Below the pieces are notes generated by a model that was given only the letters and a program-made list of their open reading frames with translations, had not been told where the DNA came from and made no database searches. A DNA stretch of 64,000 nucleotides from Ceratopteris richardii (Eukaryota; Streptophyta; Polypodiopsida; Polypodiales; Pteridaceae). Position numbers and translations under genes: made by a program. The stretch is taken from NCBI GenBank assembly GCA_020310875.1, contig CM035423.1:140948723-141012722 (forward strand), written 5' to 3'. This document shows, one piece after another, positions 32,263 through 42,757 of this stretch. Every line of letters begins with the position of its first letter. Within the stretch, counting starts at the first letter, position 1.

Positions 32263-33570
32263 CCACAGCTGACACAACTGACGAAGTAGCAGCGCTCAAA
32301 GCACAACTCGAAGAATTACAAAAGAAAGTGCTTGTGTATGAATGCCAACCCACCCCCTTGGTAGAACCAGAACCCGAAGACCTAGTACCAATCGAAGTAG
32401 AGGAAACCTTTGAGGACCCGTACGTTCCGATGCCAGCACCTCGAGGCAAGCAAACAGATGAGGGCATGGACACCCTTCAAATAGAGGCTCCGGAATGGAT
32501 GCAGAAATTGGAAAAGGTGGCCACAACACATGATGATAGGGTGGCAGTCCAGATAGCATCGATGTCACGCTTGGAAGAGGTGGTCATAAAATCGGATTAT
32601 TTTAGGAACCTCTCTCATCACAGGTGGATCGGCACCCCCGACGACTTGTATGTTCCTTTTTGTGTCTTAATGGCGGACTATAATGCTGAGATCAAGCACC
32701 ACACCTCACGGGAACCAACCTCTGCCACACAGTTTGCACCAGACGACATCCCAGAAAGCGCCAAGCAGGGAAATATTCGCCAACCGACTTGGAGAATTCG
32801 GCTGCTTGAAACCTACCCGGAAATGAATCGCACATGGAATAACATGCCCCTGTATATCAAGTACAATCCCTGCTACTGTCCTGTTTTCCGAAGAAGGTCG
32901 TGGCCAGAATACACAAAGATGGTGCTAACAACCAAAGGATGTGAGAAGTGGCTCAACTATGTCTACTTAGCACCACCTAAAGGTCAACCTACCGTAGGGT
33001 ATATGATATCGACAATTCGGCATTGGGGTGTCAGGTTCAAAAACGTACCAGATGTCATGACACAAATGTGTCATGATAGTAACCTTCCGGACCTTCAAGA
33101 ATGTTAAGGAACCTCACCTCTCTGCGCTCGGATTCAATGAAGGCAATCAGGATCTTGTTTATGACATGAGCACAACGCCCTCTATTAATGTTGTTTATGC
33201 ATGGCATGCCCGCATCAAATACCTACCGGCCTGCTTCAAACAGACATTTGAAGAGATGTTTGTCACAGGGTTCTGGGAATATCACTCAGAGATCTTCATT
33301 CCCAGGCCCTCACATTTATTACAATTGTTTGCAGTGGACCAAGCTCTCCATTCAGACAAGTTACGTATGCCACATTCAGAGGTTCCCGGGCCGGTAGATT
33401 GGGATGCTCTACTCACAGACTTGGCCAAAGGATTGAGGATTGCCGAACATCACTTAGCGCAAGATGTCGTTGAGTATTACATCCAAAAACCCACACAACA
33501 AGGGTCTGTTAGGGACGACAGACGCGAGAGAGGGGGGGTGTTAGCAGCAGACAAGGAACTGAAGGACTAA
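32262..33570 (+). pseudogene. Element E aORF, C-terminal remnant
   Basis: It holds a coiled-coil start (TDEVAALKAQLEELQKKV), an acidic linker (EVEETFEDPYVPMPAP), then the conserved C-terminal domain (DDLYVPFCVLMADYN, ATQFAPDDIPESAKQG, VFRRRSWPEYT, PTVGYMISTIRHW, QDLVYDMSTTPS, FEEMFVTGFWEYHSE). A deletion of about 17 bases near 33075, relative to the fragment at 1-2458, shifts the frame; the rest is read from 33073. The end QGSVRDDRRERGGV overlaps the polypurine tract, and the stop lies 30 bases inside the 3' LTR. The function is unknown. Confidence 0.8.
33526..33538 (+). other. Element E polypurine tract
   Basis: GAGAGAGGGGGGG immediately precedes the 3' LTR and would prime plus-strand synthesis. 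It also encodes part of the aORF C-terminus. Confidence 0.88.
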
Positions 33571-34245
33571 CGAGGCATGGCAGTCAGAGAAGAGAGTCAG
33601 AAGGGAGAGAAGGCACAAGCAGACAAGGGAGTCAACGACGATCTGGCAAGTAGGCCATCTAATTTTTCAAGACATCAAGGAGTTGAGCACACAAGAAGAA
33701 AGAGCAAGTAGGGAGCTCAAAGAGGTGTATGACAAATTAGTAGAGGAAATCCCTACACAAATAGTGATTTTCATTACTAAAAACCATTGTAAATATCATT
33801 TTGTATTTTTGTAGCTCCATTTTGTGCAAGCCAAGGAGTCCCTGAGCTTGAGGCGCTTTAGAAGTATCTACCTGCCAATTTTCATATTTTTTATATCTCG
33901 TTTGAGCCCTCTAATAAGCCCTGGAACCTAATTTTTAACTAGGCCGGACACTAGGTCTGGAGAGGGCCAAAGCTTGTCAAAAACTATAAAAGGAGCTAGA
34001 GAGCTCATTTTTGAGGGTGGATTGTAATTGAACTGAACTTGTAAGAGCTTTTTTGAAAGAAATCTAAGAACTCCATAGCTTCTCACTCTTTGTCTTGACG
34101 TGTGTGCACGTGTGTGTGTATGTGTGTGCATGCTTGTGTGCTTCTCACTCACGCACTTGTGCCTCCACTTGCTCGAGGTCTTCATACCATCCTCACGTCT
34201 TCCCGGATTGATATTAAAGGAGGTGCTACTCATCACTGAGCTACA
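33539..34245 (+). repeat. Element E 3' LTR
   Basis: 707 bp, identical in length to the 5' LTR with 14 substitutions. Its TATA box is at 33985-33992. It is followed by CTGAC and then H integrase on the minus strand. Confidence 0.95.
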
Positions 34246-34250
34246 CTGAC
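34246..34250. repeat. Target-site duplication of element E, right copy (CTGAC)
   Basis: Matches 20636-20640 exactly. Confidence 0.93.
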
Positions 34251-36239
34251 CATTGGCCTGAGGATGATATGGTGCAGATTTCTTGTGAATCACCATAAAA
34301 TCCTGTAACAAATATTCAATGACTTGGTTTAGAAAGTGAGTGCCTCGATCGCTCACTAACTCTTAGGCAATCCATATCTTGTAAAGACATTCTCAAATAA
34401 GAATTTTGCAGTTGTGTGTGCATCATTCTTTTTCGTGGCTTTTGCCTCTACCCATTTCGTCAGATAATTTGTGGCAACAATAATGTATTCCGCATGTGTA
34501 CCTTTGGCAAGGGGGTTAATGGGTCCTACAAAGTCTATACCCCACTTTGAAAATGCACGTCCGCCCATCATGGGTTTCAATGGCATTTCGTCTCTGCGAG
34601 TAGGAAACTGAGTTCTTTGGCACACATCACATCTCTTTACATAGGTATGAGCATCCATGTGAAGAGTTGGCCACCATAATCCTGCAAAGAGGATGGCTTT
34701 GATTATCCTATCGGGTCCAAAATGACCTCCTGCAACACCTTGGTGTACAGTCTCTAGTATGCTCAGATAATCGCTCTCATGAACACATTGTCTTAGATAT
34801 CCATCTCGTCCTCTTTTGTATAGATTGTCGCCAATAAGTGAATAATCTTGAGCTTCCTGCTCTAGACTACGTTGTCGAGCTAAGGTCATGCCTTGAGGGA
34901 ATGTCTTCGTCCTCAAGTATGTCACTAATTGTTCACTCCAGTCTGGTGTGAGAGACACATGATACAATGTAGCATGCTCTACTGGTGGTCTTTCACAACA
35001 AACATTGCAATCCTTACACAACCTGTAGACATCTGCTTCCATCGAAGGCCAATATACTCCTAATCTATGCAGAGTCTGTAATGTTCGATGTTTTGAATGA
35101 TGTTGCTTTAATGCACCTATGTGTGCTAATTGCAACCAATTCGCATGTTCTGATTCATCTACACAACAAGCAAGAATCTTTTGATTATCGTGTTTATATA
35201 TGCTTCCTGCCATTATTTGGTATCTCTGAGACTTGGTAATCTCTCCCTCTTTGATCTTTATCCTAGGATTCTTGGGTCCATATGTGAGAATGGGGACTAT
35301 AGGCTTAGCCCATTCTGGTGCTATCTCAAGGTTAAACAAATATGTGTCTGGTAACTCATCCACTACTCCTTGAGGAGCTTCTCCTGAGGTTAATCTTGAA
35401 AGGTGGTCAGCTCTAAGATGTGTCTTTCCTTTCCTGACTACGACTTCAAAATCATACTCCATGAGTAATAGAAACCAACGTATCAGTCTTCCTGTGTTAC
35501 ATGGTTTGTTGACTAAGTACAATAGGGCTTGATGATCTGTAAAGAACTTGAATTTGTTGGCCAACAAGTAGTGCCTAAACTTCTTTACTGCGTAGATCAT
35601 CCCTAATCCTTCTCGTTCCGTCGTGGTGTAATTTCTTTCCGCTGCGTTCAATTGTCTGCTCGCGTAAGATATGGGGAGATCTATGTTACCTTCATTCGTG
35701 GGTTGTGCTAACACACATCCTATGGCGTAATTGGATGCATCCACATGTACATGGAATGGCTTACTCCAATCTGGGGTAGTCAATATAGGTGCTGAGCACA
35801 AACGTCGTTTGAGTTCATTGAATGAATTTTCACATTCCTCTGTCCATTCAAAGTTGGTTAAAAGAGAGTACAAAGGCTTGGCTATGATTGCATACATGTG
35901 TATGAATCTCCTATAATATCCGCAATGGCCCATAAATGCCTGTACCTCTTTCACATTAGTTGGTCTAGGTAAATCTGCAATTACCTTCACCTTTTCTTCA
36001 TCCGTAGAGATTCCATTTTTTGACACAATGTGTCCTAGAATTTTGCCTTGTCTGACCATGAAAACGCATTTTTCTAGGTTCAAACAAACCTGATATTCTC
36101 GACATTTGTCAAATATTTGTCTTAACTCTGGGATATGTGTCTGTCTTACATTTGAATGTGCACATAAGTCATCGACATAAACTTCCAAACTCTTGCGTAA
36201 GAATTCCTTAAAAACATGACACATGAGTCACTGGAAAGT
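34251..36239 (-). pseudogene. Element H: RT 3' half, RNase H, duplicated zinc module and integrase core
   Basis: On minus, a 622-codon frame from 36224 to 34356 covers VYVDDLCAHSN of RT, KILGHIVSKNGIS, the full RNase H (HVHVDASNYAIG, TTEREGLGMIYAVKKF, FTDHQALLYL), the linker HLSRLTSGEAPQG, zinc module 1 (35222-34995), zinc module 2 (34844-34617) and integrase WGIDFVGP. A one-base deletion near 34355 shifts the frame, and SDRGTHFLNQVIEYLLQ with HPQANGQ follows to the E insertion point. The two zinc modules keep the exact 126-residue offset seen in E, D and F. Confidence 0.9.
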
Positions 36240-37337
36240 GGCGGGTGATTATAGCTTGAAAATCCATCAAGAAAGCTGTAAACTTCCTTGCCCGCAACTC
36301 TTTCCAATAGATGTTCTGTGATAGGAAGAGGATAACTATCTCTAATCGTGGCGGCATTAACTTTTTTAAGGTTAATACACACACGCAATTTTCCATTCTT
36401 CTTGGGCACAACCACAATGGGGGATACCCATTCGGTATGCTCAATTTCGTAAATGAATCCTGCTTCTATCAAGCGATCTATCTCCTCTTTAATCTTTGCA
36501 GCGTAGTTATCATTGTACGTGTAAGGTTTCTGTTTTGTCGGTTTTGCATCTGGAGTCATAGGGATACTATGAGAGCATATATCTGGATCTACTCCTTTCA
36601 AATCTTTGTAACTCCAAGCAAAAACATCTCTATATTCGCGCAATAGGGCAACTAGCTCTTCTTCTTCTTCCTTCGTCAAATCGTGCCCTATGTATGTACA
36701 TTTTTCTTCTTCTCCTTCGATAGAAACTATTATTTTCTTGGTTTTCTCTCGGTTATCATATACTTGTCCATCATTCGCCTTTCTATTAGGCATTCGTACC
36801 ATGATTCTTCTATCTTCGATTTCATATTTCTTGAAGTTCTCGGGTACTTCAAATAAAGATTCTTCTTTTTCTAACATGGTTTCTTTCTTCTTTCTTTTCT
36901 TGCCTTCACTCTTGTTAGTCACTTGAGTGGCTAACCTCACCTCATTCGTAATTTCCTCGTGTCTCTGAGTGTGAGTCTCTACCTCGAAAAAATATTCTTC
37001 CTCTGATGCAAAGGGTGGGTCCATGATAATTGATTCTAAATCAAAATCGCTTGCATCCTCAAATGCATCAGTGTTAGGTTCACACTCTTCTAAAATCGCA
37101 TCGCACATGATTGGCTCTATCGTGAAAACTGAAATGTCATAGCCATCCTCGTCACAGTGGGGTGTCCATTGTTCTTCATTGATGGCTACATCCATGGTTG
37201 CTAGGATTTCTGCCCAACCATGGGGTTCAAACTCTTCGTCAGGGAATACTACAGGTGCATAAGCTGGATCCTGAAGGGTTCGTGGATGTTGTTCTGCACC
37301 TAAGGTCCTGGCTTCTTACCTTTCTTCCTCTTGTTTT
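36240..37337 (-). pseudogene. Element H: protease-RT linker and RT 5' half
   Basis: On minus this starts at the Copia-1 site with the acidic linker EEFEPHGWAEILAT and MDVAINEEQWTPHCDEDGY. It continues through IIMDPPFASEEEYFFEVE without the shift found in E. RT then begins at GVDPDICSHSIPM and reaches FLDGFSSYN, where about 105 bases (the segment up to the NAPATFQ motif) are deleted with loss of frame near 36240. A TGA follows in the ATFQ segment. RT activity is therefore lost in H. Confidence 0.88.
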
Positions 37338-37342
37338 GCTAC
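37338..37342. repeat. Target-site duplication of Copia-1, left copy (GCTAC)
   Basis: GCTAC precedes the 5' LTR and recurs at 43779-43783. Confidence 0.93.
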
Positions 37343-38363
37343 TGTTGGTGCATGACAATCATCAATTGAAGGATTATGGAGAAATGAAGTCAAGGAGTCA
37401 AGAAGGAAACAAAGTCAGATGGTTGAAGGAAGGACATTTTCAGAAAACTCAAAGATATGTACACATATGTACATTAGCTGACTTATACTCTTGTTTAAGT
37501 CATACACTTGTATATATTCATCTATAAATATGTTTGAAAATGTCGGGCAAGTAGAGCAGAAGAGATTTGAGAATAGGAAGAGAGAAATTAGTGTCATTAG
37601 ACACATGAAGAGTGAGTGAATTGTCCATCCTCACTTAGATGTAAATTTTCTGAGAAATCGAAAAATTTTGCGCCCGATATTTTGCTGTCTGCTCCCTCTG
37701 TGTTTAATCTTTTGAGAAATCCTTTTGCACGTATCTAAGTCCATAGCTAATCCATCTATGGCTAGAATTTGAGAGGTTAATTATAATCAGGCTGTGAGAA
37801 TTTTGATTAGGAACATTCATATGTAAGAATGTTCTAACAGTCGAGAAATCTGGCGCACATTTCATCTTCAATGAAATGATCATTGCTCAGTCTACAGTGT
37901 AAAGTTTTACACAAATGAGGGCTTAAAATCTAAGTTGGAAGGTAAGCTATCTATGGCTAAAAGATCTTGATCAAACGGGATTTACTTTGGGAGAACCAGT
38001 GCTAAGAAGTTGCAGGTGTCAAAGTCGCCATTGCAGAGAAGCACTTTCAGACATAGGTAAAGTGTTTCACACATTTCTCAGTGTGTACTTAATCTTTTTG
38101 AGAGATTTAACTTGGCAAAGTTGTGCAACCTTAAGGCGAAGTGTTGTGCAAAGTTTTATCAAAAACTTTACAGGATTGATTAGTCAATGAGTGACTAATC
38201 TGTAGTAGACTTTTCTGAAGAAACTAAAATTTTCAGAATAATCAATTTTCTGATAATTTGGTGAAGATTCTCTAAATTAGGTGGAGTCTAAAGTTGATCT
38301 TGATATAGAGGTGATCTAAATTCAAGGTTAACTTGTTCTTTTGGAGATTAACACTCTCCATCA
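37343..38363 (+). repeat. Copia-1 5' LTR
   Basis: 1021 bp. A TATA-like TCTATAAATA lies at 37521-37530. It pairs with 42758-43778. Small open frames inside are not genes. Confidence 0.95.
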
Positions 38364-38364
38364 G

Positions 38365-38379
38365 TGGTATCAGAGCAGG
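38365..38379 (+). other. Copia-1 primer-binding site (initiator tRNA-Met)
   Basis: TGGTATCAGAGCAGG begins two bases after the LTR end. Its first 12 bases are the usual plant Copia complement of the initiator tRNA-Met 3' end. Confidence 0.92.
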
Positions 38380-38587
38380 TTGTGTCAAAATTGAAGTGAA
38401 GAAGACTCCGACTATTGCAGAAATACAAAACTTTACATTTTGAAGGTGCAGAAGGGTAAAGGTTGAAGAAAGATCAAAGGAAGACATACAAAGAGCATCA
38501 AAAGGATCAGAAGGAGCAACATTCGAAGTAAAGGTACATTTATTATCTGTAAAAGGTTAAAGATTTGAAGCTACAGGTGAAGTAAAG

Positions 38588-41500
38588 ATGGGAGATAGTC
38601 TCCAAATTGAAAAATTGGATAGAGAGAACTATCCTGCATGGTCTATGAGGATGGAAGCTCACCTTATGAGCAAAGATCTGATAGGATACATCACAGGAGA
38701 TGAAGAAAAGCCAGAATTCAGAGATCCTAGTGTTCCAACTAGGGAGGAGCTTGCAGATTTGAAGAATTGGATGAAGAAGGATGCTCAAGCAAGAAGCAAC
38801 ATCTACATGGCAGTCAATGACTATTTGCTTCCTCACATTAGAGGACTTGAAAGTGCTTGTGACATTTGGAATGCTTTGGAAGAGCATTTCCAAAATACAA
38901 CCAAATCAAGGAAGGCTTCACTATGGGCAGAGTTTACTACCTTCAAGAAGAAGGCCTCACAATCAATTTCTGATTATGTGACAAAGATGAAGGACATTGC
39001 AGATTCTTTAGGTGCAGTTGATGAAGATATTGAAGAAGACAAATTGGTAAGACAAATACTCACAGGACTAAGAGGAGATGAGAAATGGAAGCCTTTCATT
39101 TTATCTACAGAACTTTCATTAGATCACTTTACTCCTGATTTGAATCAATTGTTAAGTCATATGCTAACTTTTGAGAATGATATCAAAGGAGATGTTGATA
39201 AGAGTGCAGGTCATGCAATGTATTCTAAAGACAAGAAGAAAGTCAACAAAGGGAAGCAACAATCAGGTGAAGAAGAAGGTACATCAAACCAAGCAAACTT
39301 CATAAGAGGAAGAGGAAATGGCAGAAGTAGAGGAAGAGGCAGAAACAACAAAGAGAATGCAAGAGCTTGTTGGATATGTGGTAAGACCAATCATCTATCT
39401 CATGATTGTTGGCATAATAATCAAAACAATGGTAATTATCAGAACTTTAATCAAAGAGGAAGAGGAGGTAGATTTCAGAGAGGAAATTTCAGAGGTAGAG
39501 GTGGTAGGAATTCTTTTGGAAGAGGTGGTGGAAGAAACTTCCAAAGTCAATCCTATAATAACACCTACTACAACTATGCATCAGATCAAAAGGAGGATTC
39601 GACTCTCATTATGAATACATGTGAAACCTCACATGAGGACATGAGAGTGTTCTATATTGATTCAGGATGTAGTAATCATTTAAGTGGAAATATTGCTTTG
39701 ATGACTGACCTAGATCATAATGCAATTAATCATACAGTGCAGACAGGTGATAATACAAAGCATAAGGTAAAGTCAATTGGTTCAGTCAAAGCTAAGGATG
39801 GGAGCACTCTTCTGAGTAAGGTACTTTATGTTCCCACAATTCCAAAGAATTTGATCAGTGTAGGTCAAATTGTGGAAAAAGGATATGAGGTAAGGTTCAC
39901 AAATGATGGAGTTTATGTGGAAGACCCTAGTCAAGGGTATAAACAAGTTATTGCAGGAAAGAAAGAAGGAAGGCTTTTCACATTGAAGGTACAAGGAAAT
40001 GTTGGACATGCTATGTTCACATATGGAGAGCAGAAGGTGTCAGAATTGGATCTTTGGCACAAAAGACTTGGACACTTTAATGAAAGAGGTATCAAAGAAA
40101 TGATTAACAATGATTCAGTGCTTGGAATGCCTAACATTGCAGGTCAACACATGACATACAGATGTGAGGCATGTCAATTAGGTAAGGCTCATAAGCAATC
40201 CTATTCCAAGCATGGATTTATGTATTCAGAAAGACTTGAATTGGTGCATACAGATGTGTGGGGTCCTTCAAAGGACTTTAGTATAAATGGTTCAAGATAT
40301 TATGTCATATATGTTGATGATGCTACCAGGTGGATCACAATTTATGTGATTAAGGAAAAGTCAGAAGTGTTTAATACATTTAAACACTATCATGCATATG
40401 CAGAAAGGATTACAGGTCAAAAATTGAAGAGACTAAGGTCAGATGGAGGGGGAGAGTATTTTTCAAATGAGTTCAATGATTATTTGTGGAATGCAGGTAT
40501 AAAGAGAGAAGTTACTTGCAGGTACTCTCCTCAACAAAATGGGGTAGCAGAAAGAAGAAATAGGACTCTTGTTGAGTTTGCAAGGTCCATGATGAAAGAG
40601 AAGAATTGCCCAAATTATTTGTGGGCTGAGGCTGTTAATACAGCTACATATTTGGTTAATAGATTGCCTTGTAAAGCTTTGCAGGGTATGACACCATATG
40701 AAGCTTGGTGGGGTAAGAAACCTACCTTGGATCATTGCAGAATATTTGGATGCTTGGCATATGCATATGTGCCATCTCAATTGAGGCATAAGTTGGAGCC
40801 TAAGGCAGAGAAGTATGTATTCATTGGTTATGATGATAAGCAAATGGGATACAGGTTGTGGAGTCCATCCACAAAGCAATTTATTGTATCCAAGGATGTT
40901 ACATTTGATGAGCAAGGTACTTGGTATGCAGGTAAATATAATGTACATGCAGATGATGAAGAAGTAGTGGAACAAAGAAAAGGTAAAGCAAAGGTTCAAT
41001 TACTTGATGAAAGTGAGAGTAATGAAGTGCAGATTGAAGTTGAAGAGAGGCCAAGGTTTGATCCAGAATGTGATGAACCAGAGACCTCAAGAAGTGCAGA
41101 AGTTAGGAGATCATCTAGGCACAAATGGCAACCTACAAGGTATAGCTATGACACTTCATTCTTGACTACTAAAGATTATGCTTATTTGGTAAAAGCAGAT
41201 GAAGACCCTTCTACATATGAAGAAGCCAAAGGGAAGAAGAATTGGGAAGATGCTATGCAAGAGGAGTATGATGCATTGATAGAGAATCAAACATGGGATT
41301 TGGTTCCTAAACCTAATAGTCAGAAGATCATTGGATGTAAGTGGGTTTACAAGACTAAAAGATTTGCAGATGGAAGTGTGTCTAGGTACAAAGCTAGACT
41401 TGTTGTGAAAGGGTATGCACAGACATATGGAGTGGACTATGATGAGACTTATAGTCCTGTGGCAAAGATGACAACCATCAGGACACTCATTGCAATTGCT

Positions 41501-42742
41501 GCTTGTAAAGGTTGGAAGTTGTCTCAATTAGATGTTAAAAATGCTTTCTTGAATGGTTACATTTCAGATGAAGTCTACATGGAGCAACCAGATGGATTCA
41601 AAGATCAAGTGAGTCCAAATTATGTGTGTAAGCTCAAGAGAGCTTTGTATGGGTTGAAGCAAGCCCCAAGGGCTTGGAATTATAGGCTTGTAAAATTCTT
41701 GAATGATCTTGGATTTCAAGCATCAAAGGCAGATAGTAGCTTGCTAGTCAAAGCAAGTGAAGATGGGTTTATTTATGTGTGTATTTATGTTGATGACATA
41801 ATACTTACAGGAACAGATGATAAGGGGATACAAATGATCAAAAAGCAGATGAAGAAAGAGTTCAAAATTAGTGATTTGGGGAACCTATCATTCTTCTTGG
41901 GAATGGAGATCTCTTATACTCAACATGGAGTATATGTGACCCAAGAAAGGTATCTTAAAAATTTGCTAACCAAATTTAAAATGGAAGATTGCAGGGTTGC
42001 ACCTACACCTTTGGAAGTGAACCATAAATTGTCTAGGTTTGGAGGAGAAGAGTTCAGAGATATGAAACTCTATCAAAGTTTGGTTGGTAGCTTGATTTAT
42101 GCTACATTGACAAGGCCTGACTTGTCATATGCAGTTGGTGTGCTTTCACAATTCATGCATTGTCCTAGAAAGGAACATTGGATTGCAGGACAAAGAGTAC
42201 TTAGGTACATCAAGGGTACACTCAAAGAAGGGTTGTACTATGGGTTTACTTCAGATACAAGAATCAAGATATATAGTGATGCAGATTGGGCAGATAATGT
42301 GGATGATAGAAGATCAACACATGGATACTTGTGCTATGTAGGAGACAAATTGATTTCATGGTGTTCCAAGAAGCAACATACAGTTGCTTTGTCATCCACA
42401 GAGGCAGAATATAAAGGTATGGTGGAAGCTGCAAAAGAGGTAATATGGCTAAAGACACTTTTGAAAGTTTTTGATGTGATTCAGAGTACTCCTATTATTT
42501 GTGGAGACAATATGAGTTCATTATACTTGGCAGCTAATCCTGTATTTCATGCTAGAACTAAGCATATTGAAATACAGTATCATTTTCTGAGAGAGAAGGT
42601 CATTGAGAAAGAGATTGAAGTTATACACACTCCCACAAAAGATCAAGTTGCAGATATGATGACTAAAAGTCTAGATGGACCAAAACTACAAAGATTCAAG
42701 GATATGGCTGGAGTAAAGAAGATAGAAAAGAACCTCAATTAA
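38588..42742 (+). CDS. Copia-1 gag-pol polyprotein
   Basis: 1384 codons with no stop or shift, from MGDSLQIEKLDRENYPAW. Approximate domains: Gag (1-250) with CCHC knuckle CWICGKTNHLSHDC (260) and an RG/GRGG-rich basic region; aspartic protease YIDSGCSNH (357); integrase zinc finger HKRLGH..CEACQ (490-530) and DDE residues in HTDVWGP (555), YVDDATRW (577) and [11 protein letters not shown] (648); RT with KWVYKTK (918), [22 protein letters not shown] and YVDDIILTG (1067); RNase H with IYSDADWAD (1228) and STEAEYKGM (1272). The domain order protease-integrase-RT-RNase H is diagnostic of Copia. All catalytic residues I can identify are present, so this copy may be capable of mobility. Confidence 0.97.
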   Translation: MGDSLQIEKLDRENYPAWSMRMEAHLMSKDLIGYITGDEEKPEFRDPSVPTREELADLKNWMKKDAQARSNIYMAVNDYLLPHIRGLESACDIWNALEEHFQNTTKSRKASLWAEFTTFKKKASQSISDYVTKMKDIADSLGAVDEDIEEDKLVRQILTGLRGDEKWKPFILSTELSLDHFTPDLNQLLSHMLTFENDIKGDVDKSAGHAMYSKDKKKVNKGKQQSGEEEGTSNQANFIRGRGNGRSRGRGRNNKENARACWICGKTNHLSHDCWHNNQNNGNYQNFNQRGRGGRFQRGNFRGRGGRNSFGRGGGRNFQSQSYNNTYYNYASDQKEDSTLIMNTCETSHEDMRVFYIDSGCSNHLSGNIALMTDLDHNAINHTVQTGDNTKHKVKSIGSVKAKDGSTLLSKVLYVPTIPKNLISVGQIVEKGYEVRFTNDGVYVEDPSQGYKQVIAGKKEGRLFTLKVQGNVGHAMFTYGEQKVSELDLWHKRLGHFNERGIKEMINNDSVLGMPNIAGQHMTYRCEACQLGKAHKQSYSKHGFMYSERLELVHTDVWGPSKDFSINGSRYYVIYVDDATRWITIYVIKEKSEVFNTFKHYHAYAERITGQKLKRLRSDGGGEYFSNEFNDYLWNAGIKREVTCRYSPQQNGVAERRNRTLVEFARSMMKEKNCPNYLWAEAVNTATYLVNRLPCKALQGMTPYEAWWGKKPTLDHCRIFGCLAYAYVPSQLRHKLEPKAEKYVFIGYDDKQMGYRLWSPSTKQFIVSKDVTFDEQGTWYAGKYNVHADDEEVVEQRKGKAKVQLLDESESNEVQIEVEERPRFDPECDEPETSRSAEVRRSSRHKWQPTRYSYDTSFLTTKDYAYLVKADEDPSTYEEAKGKKNWEDAMQEEYDALIENQTWDLVPKPNSQKIIGCKWVYKTKRFADGSVSRYKARLVVKGYAQTYGVDYDETYSPVAKMTTIRTLIAIAACKGWKLSQLDVKNAFLNGYISDEVYMEQPDGFKDQVSPNYVCKLKRALYGLKQAPRAWNYRLVKFLNDLGFQASKADSSLLVKASEDGFIYVCIYVDDIILTGTDDKGIQMIKKQMKKEFKISDLGNLSFFLGMEISYTQHGVYVTQERYLKNLLTKFKMEDCRVAPTPLEVNHKLSRFGGEEFRDMKLYQSLVGSLIYATLTRPDLSYAVGVLSQFMHCPRKEHWIAGQRVLRYIKGTLKEGLYYGFTSDTRIKIYSDADWADNVDDRRSTHGYLCYVGDKLISWCSKKQHTVALSSTEAEYKGMVEAAKEVIWLKTLLKVFDVIQSTPIICGDNMSSLYLAANPVFHARTKHIEIQYHFLREKVIEKEIEVIHTPTKDQVADMMTKSLDGPKLQRFKDMAGVKKIEKNLN

Positions 42743-42747
42743 TGATT

Positions 42748-42757
42748 GAGGGGGAGC
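42748..42757 (+). other. Copia-1 polypurine tract
   Basis: GAGGGGGAGC immediately precedes the 3' LTR, just after the polyprotein stop. Confidence 0.8.

Larger units (their letters stand above)
20641..34245 (+). mobile_element. Element E: full-length Ty3/Gypsy retrotransposon inserted in H integrase
   Basis: It is 13,605 bp with two 707-bp LTRs starting TGTTAGCAGC and ending GAGCTACA, TSD CTGAC, PBS for tRNA-Asp, polypurine tract, and genes in the order gag, protease, RT, RNase H, zinc module twice, integrase, second protease, repeat tail and a shortened aORF. Fourteen LTR substitutions (about 2%) suggest a moderately old insertion. Stops or shifts occur near 27670, 29015, 29951, 30690, 31980 and 33080, and an internal deletion removes most of the aORF. 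It is therefore non-autonomous, but it is the best-preserved Gypsy copy here. Confidence 0.96.

Noticed and set aside
37987-38190. 67-codon open frame repeated at 43402-43605
   Set aside because: It lies in both Copia-1 LTRs and has no coding signature.
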